A program made the position numbers and the translations under genes. The notes below the pieces were generated by a model, which did not search any database, had not been told where the DNA came from, and was given only the letters and a program-made list of their open reading frames with translations. A DNA stretch of 64,000 nucleotides from Jiella marina. GTDB taxonomy: Bacteria > Pseudomonadota > Alphaproteobacteria > Rhizobiales > Rhizobiaceae. Shown piece by piece: positions 17,856 to 26,179 of the stretch. The stretch lies in NCBI RefSeq assembly GCF_024359545.1, contig NZ_JAKQZG010000003.1:62001-126000 (forward strand). Direction: 5' to 3'. How positions within the stretch are numbered: the first letter of the stretch is position 1; each line of letters begins with the position of its first letter.

Positions 17856-18626
17856 ATGCCATCCTTCGAGATCAGGCAGTTCGGCTGCCGCAGCGACAAT
17901 TTCGGCGTTCTCGTTCATGAGTGCGAATCGGGAACGACGATTTCGATCGACGCTCCCATGGAGGAGCCGATCCTTGCCACCCTCGAGGCCGAGGGTTGGA
18001 CTCTGACGCATATTCTGACGACGCATCACCATGGCGATCACGTGACCGCAAACGAGGCGTTGAAGGCGCGTTTTCGCGCCGAAATCATCGGCCCCGAGAA
18101 GGAGCGGATGAAGATCCCCGGCCTCGACCGGACCGTTTCCGGCGGCGACACGATCGATGTGGGCGGTGTCGCGGTGGAGGTCATCGATACGCCGGGACAC
18201 ACGCTCGGCGAGGTCTCCTATCATCTCCCGGAAGCCAAGGCGCTGTTTGCCGGCGATGCGCTGTTCTCGCTCGGCTGCGGCCGGCTTTTCGAGGGGGACG
18301 CCGCGATGATGTGGGAGTCGCTCAAGCGGCTGCGCGCCCTCCCGGACGCCACGATGCTCTATTGCGGCCACGAATACACCGCCACCAACGCGAAATGCGC
18401 GCTGTCTGTCGATCCCGACAACATTGCCCTTCAGGAACGTGCGCGGGAAGTGGATGAATTGCGCCTGAACGGCAAGCCGACCTTGCCAGTTCTTCTTGAG
18501 CGGGAGAAGAAGACCAACCCGTTCCTCAGGGCCGACGATCCGGATCTGATGGACGCGATGGGCATGCCGGATGCCGATCCGGCCGACGTGTTTGCTGCGA
18601 TAAGAAAGAAAAGGGATCAATACTGA
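17856..18626 (+). CDS. gloB: Hydroxyacylglutathione hydrolase (glyoxalase II)
   Basis: Hydrolyses S-lactoylglutathione to lactate and glutathione in methylglyoxal detoxification. The 256-residue protein is a metallo-beta-lactamase fold enzyme with THHHGDH near residues 56-62 binding the dinuclear metal site, DTPGHTLG, and FAGDALF supplying the bridging aspartate. The C-terminal domain includes the family's CGHEYT and KTNPFLR motifs. The ATG at 17856 follows AGAGGG; the longer frame from 17805 adds an unconserved extension. Its stop overlaps the start of the DUF985 gene by one base. Confidence 0.95.
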   Translation: MPSFEIRQFGCRSDNFGVLVHECESGTTISIDAPMEEPILATLEAEGWTLTHILTTHHHGDHVTANEALKARFRAEIIGPEKERMKIPGLDRTVSGGDTIDVGGVAVEVIDTPGHTLGEVSYHLPEAKALFAGDALFSLGCGRLFEGDAAMMWESLKRLRALPDATMLYCGHEYTATNAKCALSVDPDNIALQERAREVDELRLNGKPTLPVLLEREKKTNPFLRADDPDLMDAMGMPDADPADVFAAIRKKRDQY

Positions 18627-19069
18627 TGAGTTCTGCCGCGCTCAAGATCGTCAAGAGTTTGGAGCTGAAGCCCCATCCGGAAGGCGGTTGGTATCGTGAG
18701 ACATTCCGCGACGAGCGCGTGGACAAGGATGGGCGATCCCGATCGACGGCGATCTACTACATGCTCGAGGCGGGCGAGACGTCCGAATGGCATCGCGTCA
18801 CGGACGCTACCGAAGTCTGGCACTGGTATGCCGGCGCGCCGCTGGTGATCACCGTCTCCGAAAACGGCCACGATGCCTCGGCCCATCGTCTGGGACCGAA
18901 CATCGAGGCGGGCGAGAAGCCGCAATTCGTCGTCCCGGCCGGCTGGTGGCAGACGGCGACCTCGCTCGGGGAATACACGCTGGTCGGCTGCACCGTTTCG
19001 CCGGCCTTCGATTTTCAGAGCTTCGAGATGGCGCAGAAGGACTGGCGCCCGACGCCGCGCAAGAGCTGA
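18626..19069 (+). CDS. Cupin-fold DUF985 protein
   Basis: A 147-residue protein of the DUF985 (cupin_5) family, recognised from PHPEGGWYRETF, STAIYYMLEAGETSEWHRV, WHWYAGAPL and PAGWWQTATSLGEYTLVGCT. The fold is a small beta-barrel often with a metal or small-ligand pocket; no reaction is firmly established for the family. It is translationally coupled to gloB (the TGATG overlap) and ends at a strong terminator, so the two form an operon. Confidence 0.88.
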   Translation: MSSAALKIVKSLELKPHPEGGWYRETFRDERVDKDGRSRSTAIYYMLEAGETSEWHRVTDATEVWHWYAGAPLVITVSENGHDASAHRLGPNIEAGEKPQFVVPAGWWQTATSLGEYTLVGCTVSPAFDFQSFEMAQKDWRPTPRKS

Positions 19070-19094
19070 ATTAACTCCGGCATGACGCTTCGCG

Positions 19095-19127
19095 CGCCCG
19101 CCTAAGTGGCGGGCGTTTTCTGTTTCT
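19095..19127 (+). terminator. Intrinsic terminator after the gloB-DUF985 operon
   Basis: A perfect 8-bp stem CGCCCGCC/GGCGGGCG encloses TAAGT and is followed by TTTTCTGTTTCTT. Confidence 0.9.
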
Positions 19128-19133
19128 TAAGAC

Positions 19134-20006
19134 TCAGGCGGCGCGCCGCGATAGCCGGCTAAACAGCGGCAGCGCGGCCAGACAGGCGCCGATGGTGATC
19201 AGGATGGCCGCCCCCGCAATTTCGAAGCGCATGGACGTTTCGCCCACCGCGATCAGGATCAGGGTCGAGAGGAGTGGTGCCGCATAGCTCGCCGCGCCGA
19301 TCACCTGAATGTCTCCATGCTTGACCCCATGGTCCCAGACATAGAAGGCGCCGCCCACCGGCAGGAGGCCGAGCAGGAACACGGCCAGCCATTCGCCAGC
19401 GCCCTGCGGCCAGATGGTCGTCTCGAAGGCGAGATGGGCCAGAAGCGCCAGACAGGCCGTCGCCAGGCAGAAGCCGGTGACGACGTCGGTCGGCACCTTG
19501 CCGAAGCGGCGCGAGAGCAGTGAATAGCTCGACCAGGTCAGTGCGCAGAGCCCGGCGAGAGCGTATCCGAGCGCAAAACGTGGATCGAGCGAGAAGGAGC
19601 CGCCATCGGTGACGATGAGCGCAGCACCCGTAAGGCCGAGCAGCGCGCCCAGCACATGGAACCAGCGCAGCCTCTCGCCCGGCAGCAGGGCCGAGCCGAG
19701 GACGATCAGCAGCGGCCAGAGATAGGCGATCAGGCTTGCCTCGGCGGCAGGCGCATTGCGCAAGGCGGCGAAATAGAGCGCGTGGTAGCCAAAGAGCCCG
19801 ACTATGCCGAGGAGCCAGACCGGAAGCGGCTGCCGCAGGACGCTGAAGCCGACGCCGCGGACCTTCAGCATGACCAGGCCGATGACGCTTGCGATGGCAA
19901 AGCTCATGGCCGCGAGCTGGAACGGCGGGACGTCGCCGCTCCAGGCCGTCAGAAGCGCCAGCAGCGCCCACATCAGGACCGCAGAAAACCCGGAGAGCGT
20001 GCCCAC
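19134..20006 (-). CDS. DMT-superfamily (EamA) permease
   Basis: A 290-residue, ten-span inner-membrane protein with two EamA repeats: the first starts GFSAVLMWALLALLTAW, the second near RFALGYALAGLCALTWSSYS. The opening resembles YddG-type exporters of aromatic amino acids, but substrate prediction in this family is weak. The start is a GTG at 20006 with GAGGGGCAGG upstream. It stands alone, convergent with the gloB operon. Confidence 0.8.
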   Translation of the reverse strand: MGTLSGFSAVLMWALLALLTAWSGDVPPFQLAAMSFAIASVIGLVMLKVRGVGFSVLRQPLPVWLLGIVGLFGYHALYFAALRNAPAAEASLIAYLWPLLIVLGSALLPGERLRWFHVLGALLGLTGAALIVTDGGSFSLDPRFALGYALAGLCALTWSSYSLLSRRFGKVPTDVVTGFCLATACLALLAHLAFETTIWPQGAGEWLAVFLLGLLPVGGAFYVWDHGVKHGDIQVIGAASYAAPLLSTLILIAVGETSMRFEIAGAAILITIGACLAALPLFSRLSRRAA

Positions 20007-20132
20007 GATCCTGCCCCTCGTTGCGTTCGGCCTTGGGCGGTATCGCCGCGGGGGAGAGGGGTCAATCGGAAAAGCGGCCGGCTTGCCTGAGCGAAGCAGG
20101 ACAGCCGGCCGCCTGTCCTCGTGGCGAAGGTG

Positions 20133-21080
20133 CTATCGCACCCGCATTCCGGCCGCTTCGTCGAAATGCAGGGGCTTGTCGGATTTCGGCAGCGGCGCGT
20201 CGTCGGGGCCGATGGTGACGCCGTACTGCCAGTCCGGCGGGCAGATGCCGACGTAGCGGGCATAGCCGCCGAGACCGCCGCCGAATTTCGGGTAGCCGAT
20301 CGACACGAGGCAGCCCGTCGCCGGCACCTTGTCGAGATTGGCGACGCCTTCGGCCTGGGCGTAGCCATTGTGCATCAGCCAGTATTCGCCTTCGAGCGTT
20401 GGGGTGGAATCCGTGTCCAGCGGCTCATGGCCGTGGAAGAGGATGTTCCGCTCTTCATGCAGGAACTTGAGCGCGTCGAGACCGACCTGCGGAAACTCCT
20501 TCAGGCTCGCGAGTTCGGGATCGGGCCAGCGTTTCGACCAGTCGGAGCGAACGAAGACGACGGACCCCTCGGGGATCCGGCCGTTCTCGTTCTCCCAGGC
20601 CTCGATATCGGAGACCTGGAGCGCATAGTTCGGATTTTCCTCCACCTGGTCGACGATGGAGATCACCACCAGTGGCCGCACCGCGTAGGTCGCCGGCAGT
20701 TCGTCGATGGCCGGGTATTCGGGCGCCCAATGGGCCGGCGGATCGAGCTGCGTGCCGAGTTGGTCCGTCGGCAGATGATAGTCGGTGGCACCGAAGCCGT
20801 GCTTGTCGAACTCGAACGTGTCGCCCTTGGCGGCGTAGCCTTCGAGGTCCTTCCCGGCCTTGGCGGGCGCGAAACGGGGAGAGGCGAAGCCCGCCCAGAC
20901 AGGGATGTCCGGCGTGATCGTATGGGTCAGATCGACATATTTCGCGCCCGTCAGCGCCTCGTTATAGACCGACCAGAGTCCTGTCTCGTCGCTCGACTGG
21001 GCCATCGCGGGCGCCGACGCGAGACAGGCTATCGCGGCTATGACGCCTCCGGCCAGGCGATGTCTCAGGCTGATATGCAT
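20133..21080 (-). CDS. Secreted cyclase-family (kynurenine-formamidase-like) protein
   Basis: A 315-residue protein with a clear signal peptide (hydrophobic segment to about residue 27, cleavage after APAMA). The mature domain is PF04199-like: VDLTHTITPDIPVWAGF, then HLPTDQLGTQLDPPAHW, the metal-binding region in which the histidine of the usual HxGTHxDxPxH is Gln within GTQLD. This GTQLDPPAH variant recurs in a subfamily, so activity is plausible, but the substrate is unknown. Export to the periplasm is inferred from the signal peptide. A perfect CRP-like palindrome lies about 110 bases upstream in the divergent intergenic region. Confidence 0.82.
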   Translation of the reverse strand: MHISLRHRLAGGVIAAIACLASAPAMAQSSDETGLWSVYNEALTGAKYVDLTHTITPDIPVWAGFASPRFAPAKAGKDLEGYAAKGDTFEFDKHGFGATDYHLPTDQLGTQLDPPAHWAPEYPAIDELPATYAVRPLVVISIVDQVEENPNYALQVSDIEAWENENGRIPEGSVVFVRSDWSKRWPDPELASLKEFPQVGLDALKFLHEERNILFHGHEPLDTDSTPTLEGEYWLMHNGYAQAEGVANLDKVPATGCLVSIGYPKFGGGLGGYARYVGICPPDWQYGVTIGPDDAPLPKSDKPLHFDEAAGMRVR

Positions 21081-21191
21081 GATCCTGAACTCCCTCCAGT
21101 GGATGATTAGGCAAGCTTATCAATTCGGCATTCCCGCTTCCAGAGCCGGAAGTCGGGAAAGTCTGCGGGGGGCAATGACGCCTGTTCGCTT

Positions 21192-21207
21192 TGTGACGGG
21201 CGTCACA
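21192..21207. promoter_or_regulatory. Perfect CRP-like palindrome
   Basis: TGTGACGGGCGTCACA matches TGTGA-N6-TCACA exactly. It lies between the divergent secreted-cyclase gene and a small exported-protein gene. Its effect on either promoter cannot be read. Confidence 0.5.
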
Positions 21208-21321
21208 GCGATCGGCGGAGCGGATCGGTAGGGTCTTCTCATCGGCGGACGGAACGAGCCGCCAGAAAGCAGAAAGAGACTGACCCCCGCAGCAACTCAA
21301 CCGATCAGAAGGAAGCACCCC

Positions 21322-21630
21322 ATGTTCAAGAAGACCATCCTCTCCACCGTCGCCGCCGCCATCCTCGCCACCTCGGCGGTCTCCGTCTCCACCACCACCG
21401 CGTCTGCCCGCGACCGGGATCGCGACCGCGCTGTCATCGGTGCCGTGATCGGCCTCGTCGGCGCCATTGCCGGGGTCAAGACCGAACGCCCCCGCGGCCA
21501 CGGCTATCCCCGCGGCGGCCACCACATCGACCGCCACGACGATGCCGAATGCTTCGAAAGCCCGATCAAGCGCTACAGCCGCCGCCACGGCCACCGCATC
21601 ATCGTCGGCTACAAGACCATCTGCCGCTGA
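21322..21630 (+). CDS. Small exported basic protein of unknown function
   Basis: A 102-residue protein with a signal peptide (MFKKTILSTVAAAILATSA..., likely cleavage near TASA-RD). A short hydrophobic, glycine-rich stretch AVIGAVIGLVGAIAGV follows, then a His/Arg/Gly-rich tail (RGHGYPRGGHHIDRHDD) with two cysteines, CFESP and TICR, that could form a disulfide. AGAAGGAAG precedes the ATG, and a strong hairpin terminator follows, so it is probably a real monocistronic gene. I do not recognise a function. Confidence 0.7.
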   Translation: MFKKTILSTVAAAILATSAVSVSTTTASARDRDRDRAVIGAVIGLVGAIAGVKTERPRGHGYPRGGHHIDRHDDAECFESPIKRYSRRHGHRIIVGYKTICR

Positions 21631-21654
21631 CCGCTTCCTCCAGCGGCAGAGGAC

Positions 21655-21688
21655 GAAAACCCCCGGCTCGCCCCGACCGGGGGTTTTC
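21655..21688 (+). terminator. Intrinsic terminator after the small exported protein
   Basis: A perfect 12-bp stem GAAAACCCCCGG/CCGGGGGTTTTC encloses a 10-base loop; the T-run is inside the descending arm. Confidence 0.85.
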
Positions 21689-21861
21689 GCGTTCGCATAT
21701 TAGGGGAACGCGATCTTCCCCTTCATCCTCCGTCGTGGAGCAGCGGGACGATGTGTGATGCGAGATGTCCGACCTCTCGGCCCTATGCTTGGGTCGGCTC
21801 GCGATACGGCCTTGCGCACCACAGGCGGAGGGTCGAGCCGAAAGAGATCAGGGAGAGGGCG

Positions 21862-22311
21862 ATGACCATCTGGCGGCCGCCACAGCGAATCCGGGTTCTG
21901 GTCATCGGTCTTGTCTGGCGAGGCGGTCACCTTCTCGCCGCCGAGGTCCTGGCCGATTCCGGGGAACTGAAAGGCTTTCGGCCACTCGGAGGCGGCGTGG
22001 AGTTCGGCGAGCGGCGGGAGGAAGCCCTCATCCGCGAATTCCGGGAAGAACTCGGCTGCGCCATCCATATCGCCGGTCCATGGATGATGTTCGAGAACAT
22101 CTTCCGGCATGAAGGCCATGTGGGCCATGAAATGGTTTTCGCGGCCGACACGCGGATCGACGATCCCACCCTCTACGAACGCGAGGAGATCGACTTCAGC
22201 GAGGAAGATGGCCCACCCTTGCGGGCCCGCTGGGTCGATCCCTTTGCCTGCCCGGCCGGGCTTCCGCTCTATCCGCCTGGCCTTGCAGGCGAGCTTGCGA
22301 AACTCCGGTGA
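21862..22311 (+). CDS. Nudix hydrolase
   Basis: A 149-residue enzyme with a complete Nudix box (G-x5-E-x7-REU-x-EE-x-GU) reading GGVEFGERREEALIREFREE followed by LG, near residues 44-65. Such enzymes cleave nucleoside diphosphates linked to another moiety with Mg2+; this group is broad and the substrate is unknown. The ATG at 21862 follows GGGAGAGGG and starts the conserved domain; the open frame upstream to 21751 is not conserved-looking. Confidence 0.88.
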   Translation: MTIWRPPQRIRVLVIGLVWRGGHLLAAEVLADSGELKGFRPLGGGVEFGERREEALIREFREELGCAIHIAGPWMMFENIFRHEGHVGHEMVFAADTRIDDPTLYEREEIDFSEEDGPPLRARWVDPFACPAGLPLYPPGLAGELAKLR

Positions 22312-22381
22312 CGTTCGGTTCACACGTTGCTCGGGCGCCGGCGACGTCCCTCGGGTGCCGGTAATGCCCGCCTCCGCCCGA

Positions 22382-23176
22382 CTACTCCGCCGAAACAGAG
22401 GTTGCCTTGAGAATCAGCGGGCCGATCGTGGTCGGGATCTGCGCATAGACCGGCACGAAGACGTCCGGCTGGGCGATGGGCGCGAACCAGAGCGAGATCG
22501 TCTGATTCTGCAGGAACTTCAGCCCTTTCGACTTCTTGTCGTAGCCGCTGACGGGGCGTATCCGGACATTGCAGTTCACCGCCGTGCCTTCGAAGCCTCG
22601 AAGCGAAATCTCACGCGAGCCAGCCGGCGCCAGCAGGAGATCGAGCCGCGACCAGCCGTCATAGACCGGCAGGGTCCGGCGGCAGACGCTACCGGCATCC
22701 CGGGTGCGGATCATCAGGCCGCTCAGCGGATCGACAACGGACGCCAGTTGCGACTTTTGAACCGGCACATAGCTCGGCTTGTCGCGGTTCGTGCGCTTCG
22801 GACTGACATCGGAGGAGGCGACACGGCCGCGCCGGAACCTCACGTCGCTGGCCCAGCGCTTTCCGTCGGAGGTGTAGTCGAGACCGTAGCGATCGGCGGT
22901 GAAGCCGTTCCGCGTCACCTGTCCGGAAACCCGGCTGGTGCCCCTTGTGTCGGAGACCAGGCTGCCCAGACCCGCCGAGGAGAGCTTGCCGTTCACGCTG
23001 AACTGCGAATCGTCGATCACCGTGTCGAATGTGGCCTTTCCGACGATCAGCCCCAGGAGCGCCATCCCGTATTCTGTCGTCACGGTTCTGCGCTCGGCGA
23101 GGGCGCCGGACAGGCTGGTGAGCAAAACGGCGGCGACAGACGCCGAAACGAGCGCGATCTTCTTCAACCGCATCAT
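22382..23176 (-). CDS. DUF3108 periplasmic/envelope protein
   Basis: A 264-residue protein with a signal peptide (KKIALVSASVAAVLLTSLSG, cleavage near ALA-ER). The rest is a predicted beta-rich domain of the DUF3108 family, with YGMALLGLIVGKATFDTVID near the start. Two cysteines, SVCRRTL and VNCNV, could pair. A DUF3108 gene divergent from rpmB is a recurring arrangement in Rhizobiales. No function is established. Confidence 0.75.
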   Translation of the reverse strand: MMRLKKIALVSASVAAVLLTSLSGALAERRTVTTEYGMALLGLIVGKATFDTVIDDSQFSVNGKLSSAGLGSLVSDTRGTSRVSGQVTRNGFTADRYGLDYTSDGKRWASDVRFRRGRVASSDVSPKRTNRDKPSYVPVQKSQLASVVDPLSGLMIRTRDAGSVCRRTLPVYDGWSRLDLLLAPAGSREISLRGFEGTAVNCNVRIRPVSGYDKKSKGLKFLQNQTISLWFAPIAQPDVFVPVYAQIPTTIGPLILKATSVSAE

Positions 23177-23330
23177 GTCTCAAAATCCTGCTGGCTGGAT
23201 TTGTCCACTCTCGCGCGTCCTATAGCATTGCGGACGCACGCGTATTGGAAAATAACAGTGATCGGTGCGTTGCAATGCGGGCATCCACTGACGCTCGCGT
23301 GAACCGATGATTTCGGCACGACGCTTCGCC

Positions 23331-23359
23331 TTGACGCTTGGGCCGATCGCGCATATAGA
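23331..23359 (+). promoter_or_regulatory. Sigma-70 promoter of rpmB
   Basis: A -35 TTGACG at 23331-23336 and a -10 TATAGA at 23354-23359 are separated by exactly 17 bases. They lie about 95 bases before the rpmB start. Confidence 0.75.
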
Positions 23360-23454
23360 GCACGCGATTTCCGATCATGCCCTGTCGCGATGATCGCGTC
23401 GTTGCTTCGGCGGCGCGGGCCCGAGGGTTTGACGCATTTTCGAAAGGTGAACCG

Positions 23455-23757
23455 ATGTCACGCGCTTGCGAACTGACCGGCAAGGCCGTCCAGACCGGGA
23501 ACAACGTGTCCCACGCCAACAACAAGACGCGCCGGCGTTTTCTGCCGAATCTGTGCAACGTCACGCTGATCTCCGACGCGCTCGGTCAGCGCTTCCGGCT
23601 GCGGGTCTCCGCCCACGCCCTGCGTTCGGTGGAGCATCGCGGCGGGCTCGACGCGTTCCTGATGAGAGCCCGCGAGACCGAATTGTCGCAGCGCGCTCGG
23701 CTTCTGAAGCGCCAGGTCGCCAAGAAGCTCGCCGAGGCCGAGACGACCGCGGCCTGA
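23455..23757 (+). CDS. rpmB: 50S ribosomal protein L28
   Basis: A 100-residue large-subunit protein. The N-terminus [20 protein letters not shown] and the following [17 protein letters not shown] are L28 signatures. The ATG at 23455 follows AAAGGTGA; the longer frame from 23377 is not part of the gene. It is transcribed from a strong sigma-70 promoter in the gap shared with the divergent DUF3108 gene. The C-terminal lysine/alanine-rich tail fits the alphaproteobacterial form. Confidence 0.97.
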   Translation: MSRACELTGKAVQTGNNVSHANNKTRRRFLPNLCNVTLISDALGQRFRLRVSAHALRSVEHRGGLDAFLMRARETELSQRARLLKRQVAKKLAEAETTAA

Positions 23758-23839
23758 ACTGCCGCGATTTCCATCCTTCACTCGCATGTCTTGGGGGCAT
23801 GGAATGTCGCGTTTTCTCAGGCTCGCGTCAGCCGAGACC

Positions 23840-24241
23840 ATGAACTCGTTGAAAACCTCCCGATTGCGATGCGTGGTGATCGGGATCGTTTGTATTTCGG
23901 TTACCGGCTGCGCTGGTCCGAGAGAGTTCCTTCGACCTGGCACGTCCGCAGCGGAAGCGGATGCTCAATACGCGCAGTGTCGCGACGTGGCCGAGGAGCG
24001 ATATAGCAACCCCGTCTACGCCGGCGCGCCAGGCAATATTGCTACGGGTGTCGGAACGGGCATGATGAAGGGCGCGTCCGAGGTCATCGCCAAGTATCGC
24101 ATGACGGGCGAATGCATGAGCGAAAGAGGCTTTGTGCTCGCCGACGTGTCGCCTGAAGAAGAAGAAATCCTCGAAGGCCCGGATACCCCGGAACGAGAGG
24201 CTCTGGTCGCGGAACTCTACGCCCGCGGCGACTCCGAATAA
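23840..24241 (+). CDS. Small predicted lipoprotein of unknown function
   Basis: A 133-residue protein. From the ATG at 23840 the signal peptide ends in a lipobox, ISVTGC, placing the lipidated cysteine at residue 24. An ATG at 23804 preceded by a G-rich site is the alternative and would lengthen the signal. Conserved-looking features are QYAQCRDVAEERYSNPVYAG, a glycine-rich GVGTGMMKGA stretch and a C-terminal acidic region (SPEEEEILEGPDTPE). It sits just upstream of the queuosine-precursor transporter, with 36 bases between. Confidence 0.65.
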   Translation: MNSLKTSRLRCVVIGIVCISVTGCAGPREFLRPGTSAAEADAQYAQCRDVAEERYSNPVYAGAPGNIATGVGTGMMKGASEVIAKYRMTGECMSERGFVLADVSPEEEEILEGPDTPEREALVAELYARGDSE

Positions 24242-24251
24242 CCTGCCACCA

Positions 24252-24280
24252 CTGGTTCCATCACCCAGGATAAAAAAATG
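24252..24280 (+). promoter_or_regulatory. Probable preQ1-I riboswitch overlapping the start codon of the queuosine-precursor transporter
   Basis: The 36-base gap holds a compact pattern like the preQ1-I aptamer. A P1 stem CTGG (24252-24255) pairs with CCAG (24265-24268), the loop starts TTC, a C at 24264 sits in the ligand-pairing position just before the P1 3' strand, and an ATAAAAAA tail follows. CAT at 24259-24261 in the loop can pair with the ATG at 24278-24280 to form P2. The only Shine-Dalgarno candidate, AGGA at 24267-24270, is partly inside P1, so ligand binding would block translation. The loop is shorter than in well-studied examples, which is the main doubt. Confidence 0.55.
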
Positions 24281-24961
24281 TCTTCGTTCAAGACTTATAT
24301 GCTCCCCGTCGCGGCGATGGCGCTCATTGTGCTCGCTTCGAATATCGCCGTCCAGTTTCCGGTTTTCGCCGAGATCGGCGGGCTGCAACTGGCCGATATC
24401 CTGACCTGGGGCGCCTTCACCTATCCTTTCGCCTTTCTGGTCACCGATCTCACCAATCGCCGCTTCGGGCCGGCGATTGCGCGGCGGGTGGTCTATGCGG
24501 GTTTTGCCACCGCCATCGTCTGCTCGATGGTCGTGCCGCCGGTTCTCTTCGATCTCGGCCTTCTGGAGTATTCCACGACCGCCGATCGGCTCTTCCGCAT
24601 CGCGATCGGTTCGGGCTCGGCATTCCTGGCCGCGCAGCTCCTCGACATCGCAGTATTCAACCGTCTGCGGCAGGGAAGCTGGTGGCGCGCGCCGGCGGCG
24701 TCCTCGATCTGCGGCTCCGTATTGGACACCGCCATCTTCTTTACGGTCGCCTTCGCGCCGTTCTTCGTCTTCTTGGGCGCGAACGATGCTTTCGCTCTCG
24801 AAGGCGCCAAGTTCTTCGGTCTATTCGCGTGGGAAGCGCCGCGCTGGGTCTCCTGGGCCATGGGCGACCTTCTGGTGAAGCTGACGATCGCCGCCGTGGC
24901 GCTGATTCCCTACCGGGTTATCATGCAGCACTTCATGCCCTATCGGCCGCAGACCGCCTGA
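24278..24961 (+). CDS. yhhQ: Queuosine precursor transporter (YhhQ/VUT family, COG1738)
   Basis: A 227-residue inner-membrane protein with about six spans. Family features are LASNIAVQFPVF, QLADILTWGAFTYPFAFLVT, DLTNRRFG and GSVLDTAIFFTVAFAP. Members import preQ0/preQ1 for tRNA queuosine modification. The upstream preQ1-I-like element, formed right on the start codon, supports the assignment. It ends at a bidirectional terminator shared with the convergent SOUL-protein gene. Confidence 0.9.
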   Translation: MSSFKTYMLPVAAMALIVLASNIAVQFPVFAEIGGLQLADILTWGAFTYPFAFLVTDLTNRRFGPAIARRVVYAGFATAIVCSMVVPPVLFDLGLLEYSTTADRLFRIAIGSGSAFLAAQLLDIAVFNRLRQGSWWRAPAASSICGSVLDTAIFFTVAFAPFFVFLGANDAFALEGAKFFGLFAWEAPRWVSWAMGDLLVKLTIAAVALIPYRVIMQHFMPYRPQTA

Positions 24962-24986
24962 TCTGCCGGCAGGGCAGTTACACATG

Positions 24987-25018
24987 AAAAAACCGGCGGG
25001 CTGGCGCTCGCCGGTTTT
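24987..25018. terminator. Bidirectional intrinsic terminator
   Basis: A 10-bp stem AAAACCGGCG/CGCCGGTTTT has A-rich and T-rich flanks. It separates the transporter gene (plus) from the SOUL gene (minus). Confidence 0.9.
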
Positions 25019-25053
25019 CCGTTTCGGTCTGTGTGGTGAAGGCTTTGCGCCCC

Positions 25054-26067
25054 TTACCGTTCGATCTCGATCAGGATCTCGTTGCGCTTCATCATGCCCG
25101 GGGTCCAGGGCGGATTGTAGAAGGCATATTCCGGATCGCCCTTCTGCTTCAGATTGTTGTCCGCCAGATAGTTGTACAGCGTCATGAGGTGCTTGCTGGC
25201 GAGCGTCGCATTGAAGTTGCCGGAGAAGCGGATCGCCGCAACGCGACGGGCCGGCACTTCCTTCAGCTTTACCTCGCTGCTGCCGGGCTCGGGCAGGCTG
25301 GCGAGCGTGAACTTCTTCGGCATCACGAATCGCACGGCCCATCCCTTGGTCCGGCCGTCGCCTTCCGCCAGTTGCTGGAGGACGGGCGTCGTCATCTTGA
25401 TCTTCTTGCCCGAGCGGCTCTTGGCGAAGATGTAGTCTGCGAGGGTCTGGAAACCGACGCGCCGCGCCTTTTCGTGGTAGCCGCTCTTGACGGTCTCGGC
25501 GACGATCATCGCCTCGTAGTCGCGGATCTCCACCGAGCCGTCATGCCGGACGGTCTCGTAGTCCGGCTCCTCCGTGCTCTCCTGCACCTTCTTCGTGACG
25601 TAATAGGCGGTCCCCAGAGCGGCGATCGCTCCGCCGGCGACCAGCAGGGCCGTCAGTTCCGGATTGTCGCGCAGGCCGCGGCTTCGGGATACGCGGCGCC
25701 CCCGCAAGGAGGCCAGCGCCGGCGCTGCAAAGGCGGAAACACGGTGGCGGGCGCGGTCCGCGTAACCATGGGCCTCATCCGACAACTCGCCGGCCGAATG
25801 CTGCAGGGCTCGCAGTTGATGGCGGGCCTCCCGCGAGGCTGAACTTGGCCAGTAGTGCGAGAAATCAGGCAGATAGCGCGACAGTCCGGTCTCTTCGGGG
25901 GCGACCCCCGGGATATAACGGCCCAGCGCCCGCCGCGCGCGTTCGGTTCGCGACGGTGTGGGGTCAAACCGCTCGACGATCTGGTGCTCCAGATCGCCGA
26001 TCCGCTCGTTCAGCGCGCCGAGCGCGTCCGAGATGCGGTCATAGGTCGTCGGTTTGTCGCGAAACAT
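25054..26067 (-). CDS. SOUL haem-binding family protein with N-terminal membrane-associated region
   Basis: A 337-residue protein. The N-terminal ~100 residues contain a short coiled-coil-like start (ISDALGALNERIGDLEHQIV) and charged sequence. A single hydrophobic span, ELTALLVAGGAIAALGTAYYV, near 140-165 follows. The C-terminal ~170 residues are a SOUL domain: YETVRHDGSVEIRDYEAMIV, GKKIKMTTPVLQQ, FVMPKKFTLASLPEPGS and VAAIRFSGNFN. Family members bind haem or related tetrapyrroles; the biological role in bacteria is unclear. The ATG at 26067 is preceded by AGGAG at 8 bases. Confidence 0.83.
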   Translation of the reverse strand: MFRDKPTTYDRISDALGALNERIGDLEHQIVERFDPTPSRTERARRALGRYIPGVAPEETGLSRYLPDFSHYWPSSASREARHQLRALQHSAGELSDEAHGYADRARHRVSAFAAPALASLRGRRVSRSRGLRDNPELTALLVAGGAIAALGTAYYVTKKVQESTEEPDYETVRHDGSVEIRDYEAMIVAETVKSGYHEKARRVGFQTLADYIFAKSRSGKKIKMTTPVLQQLAEGDGRTKGWAVRFVMPKKFTLASLPEPGSSEVKLKEVPARRVAAIRFSGNFNATLASKHLMTLYNYLADNNLKQKGDPEYAFYNPPWTPGMMKRNEILIEIER

Positions 26068-26179
26068 GCGTGAACTCCTGCCTTTCGCATTTGCCGCTGC
26101 CGGAGGGGGAAGAGCCGTCATCTCCAGCACTGATAACGTTGTTGCAATAACGCCTGCTCGGCGCATTAGTTGCGGCGTT

